From the NCBI RefSeq assembly GCF_000384395.1, contig NZ_ARWE01000001.1, positions 3,570,501-3,634,500 on the forward strand: a DNA stretch of 64,000 nucleotides, given 5' to 3'. The DNA comes from Geopsychrobacter electrodiphilus DSM 16401. Its GTDB lineage: Bacteria > Desulfobacterota > Desulfuromonadia > Desulfuromonadales > Geopsychrobacteraceae. This document shows, one piece after another, positions 62,996 to 64,000 of the stretch. A program made the translations under genes and the position numbers. Position 1 is the first letter of the stretch. Each line of letters opens with the position of its first letter. The notes under the pieces are model-generated. The model saw nothing but the letters and a program-made list of their open reading frames with translations. It was not told the origin of the DNA and ran no database searches.

Positions 62996-64000
62996 ATGGA
63001 AGCTTCAACACATAACGCACCCGGCTGGCCGGGCATTCCAGCACGCTGGACCTCCAGCGCCAAATCCGGTGTCGGGGCCTCCTTCGGCACCCACAGCCGG
63101 GTCTGGTTCACCTTAAGTCACGGCATCTTTAATGAAATCTATTATCCGCGCATTGATCAGGCCTGTGCGCGTGATATGGGCTTGATCATCACCGCCGGCA
63201 ACGACTTTCTTGCCGAGGAGAAACGTGACACCCAGAGTCGCGTTCACTGGCTGAGCGAGGGAGTCCCGGCCTTCGGTCTGGTGAATACCTGCCATCAAGG
63301 CCGCTTCCGCATCGAAAAGCAGATCCTGACCGATCCACGGCGCGACGCAGTGCTGCAACAGACCCGCTTTAGCGCCACCCAGGGCCAGCTCGCCGATTAT
63401 CGCCTGCATGTGCTGCTCGCACCCCATCTGGGCAATCAGGGGGCCGGCAATACCGCCTGGATCGGCGACTACAAGGGCGTCCCCATGTTGTTCGCCGAAC
63501 GGGACGGCCTGGCCCTGGCGCTGGCCTGCTCTGCTCCCTGGGGCAAACGTTCGGCCGGGTTCGTCGGTTTTTCGGACGGCTGGCAGGACCTGCTGGCCAA
63601 CCACCAGCTGACCTGGGACTACACGCGCGCCGAAAACGGTAACGTGGCCTTGGCCGCCGAGATCGACCTGACGGCGGGTCAAGGCGAATTTCTGCTGGCG
63701 CTGGGCTTTGGCCGCAATAGCGCCGAAGCCGGTAACCGTGCCCGCGCGGCACTGCAGGATGGCTTTCCGTCCGCCCAAAAGGGCTACTCCGACGAGTGGC
63801 GCATTTGGCAAAAACAGCTGCTCCCGCTGGATGCAGAACACCAGGAGGGGCAGCAGAATTTCTACCGAGTCAGCACTGCCGTGGTCCGCAGTCATGAATC
63901 CCTCAATTTCCCCGGCGGGCTCATCGCCAGCCTCTCGATCCCCTGGGGTTTCGACAAGGGCGACAACGATCTGGGCGGCTATCACCTCGCCTGGCCGCGC
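62996..64000 (+). CDS. Glycoside hydrolase family 15-like (glucoamylase) protein, C-terminus cut
   Basis: 335 residues from the ATG at 62996 to the window end, no stop. The region WTSSAKSGVGASFGTHSRVWFTLSHGIFNEIYYPRID is the N-terminal beta-sandwich start of bacterial glucoamylases (core FTLSHGIFNEIYYPRID), and SIPWGFDKGDNDLGGYHLAW near the end opens the catalytic (alpha/alpha)6 barrel. AAAGGCAAACC precedes the ATG. It would release glucose from maltooligosaccharide or glycogen-type glucans. The catalytic acids are beyond the window. Confidence 0.9.
   Translation, partial: MEASTHNAPGWPGIPARWTSSAKSGVGASFGTHSRVWFTLSHGIFNEIYYPRIDQACARDMGLIITAGNDFLAEEKRDTQSRVHWLSEGVPAFGLVNTCHQGRFRIEKQILTDPRRDAVLQQTRFSATQGQLADYRLHVLLAPHLGNQGAGNTAWIGDYKGVPMLFAERDGLALALACSAPWGKRSAGFVGFSDGWQDLLANHQLTWDYTRAENGNVALAAEIDLTAGQGEFLLALGFGRNSAEAGNRARAALQDGFPSAQKGYSDEWRIWQKQLLPLDAEHQEGQQNFYRVSTAVVRSHESLNFPGGLIASLSIPWGFDKGDNDLGGYHLAWPR

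Overview
The window looks like a chromosomal piece of a respiring or syntrophic member of the Desulfuromonadia (Geobacter/Desulfuromonas/Pelobacter relatives). This is inferred from gene content and moderately high GC: an ETF:menaquinone oxidoreductase-type iron-sulfur protein next to etfBA, several ferredoxin-type 2-oxoacid oxidoreductases, fused isobutyryl-CoA mutase, stacked acyl-CoA dehydrogenases and -24/-12 promoters with an enhancer-binding regulator. No rRNA, tRNA, CRISPR array, phage or complete insertion sequence was seen.

Layout. 1-2.5 kb: a partial LysR regulator divergent from a YceI-like protein, then a DODA-type dioxygenase. 2.5-9 kb: crotonase and icmF on the minus strand, divergent from a sigma-54 enhancer-binding protein. 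9.2-19.7 kb: livG, an acyl-CoA ligase, livH, livM, livK, livF, a PaaK-like ligase, a small conserved protein and a family III CoA-transferase. 19.8-29.5 kb: two 2-oxoacid:acceptor oxidoreductase clusters, each followed by an XRE-cupin regulator. In the second, the gamma subunit, a GltD/PadH-like flavoprotein and a ferredoxin are fused. 29.6-32 kb: a Cys-rich miniprotein, a LarA-type racemase and a self-regulated TetR gene. 32.1-42.5 kb: EMO-type protein, etfB, etfA, thiolase, 3-hydroxyacyl-CoA dehydrogenase, UspA, crotonase and two acyl-CoA dehydrogenases. 42.7-49.3 kb: a complete leucine/isovalerate operon (isovaleryl-CoA dehydrogenase, methylcrotonyl-CoA carboxylase, methylglutaconyl-CoA hydratase, HMG-CoA lyase). 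49.4-64 kb: general genes (YkgJ-like, solute-binding protein, mntH-uspA, RND pump, MprF, GGDEF, aquaporin, SDR, partial GH15).

How it fits together. The Liv system imports branched-chain or other acids and the ligases activate them. The 2-oxoacid oxidoreductases convert amino-acid-derived 2-oxoacids to acyl-CoAs. IcmF links isobutyryl-CoA to butyryl-CoA, the 32-42 kb genes run beta-oxidation, and electrons pass through EtfAB and the EMO-type protein to menaquinone. The 43-49 kb operon finishes leucine carbon.

The strongest new signal is regulatory. Four of these units (icmF, liv, EMO/beta-oxidation, leucine) each have a sigma-54 promoter with GG and GC spaced exactly ten bases apart. Each also has an upstream element close to GTGTAAAC ending about 122-130 bases from the -24 box. 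The only enhancer-binding protein in the window is encoded divergently from icmF, so it is the obvious candidate regulator of an acyl-CoA catabolic regulon.
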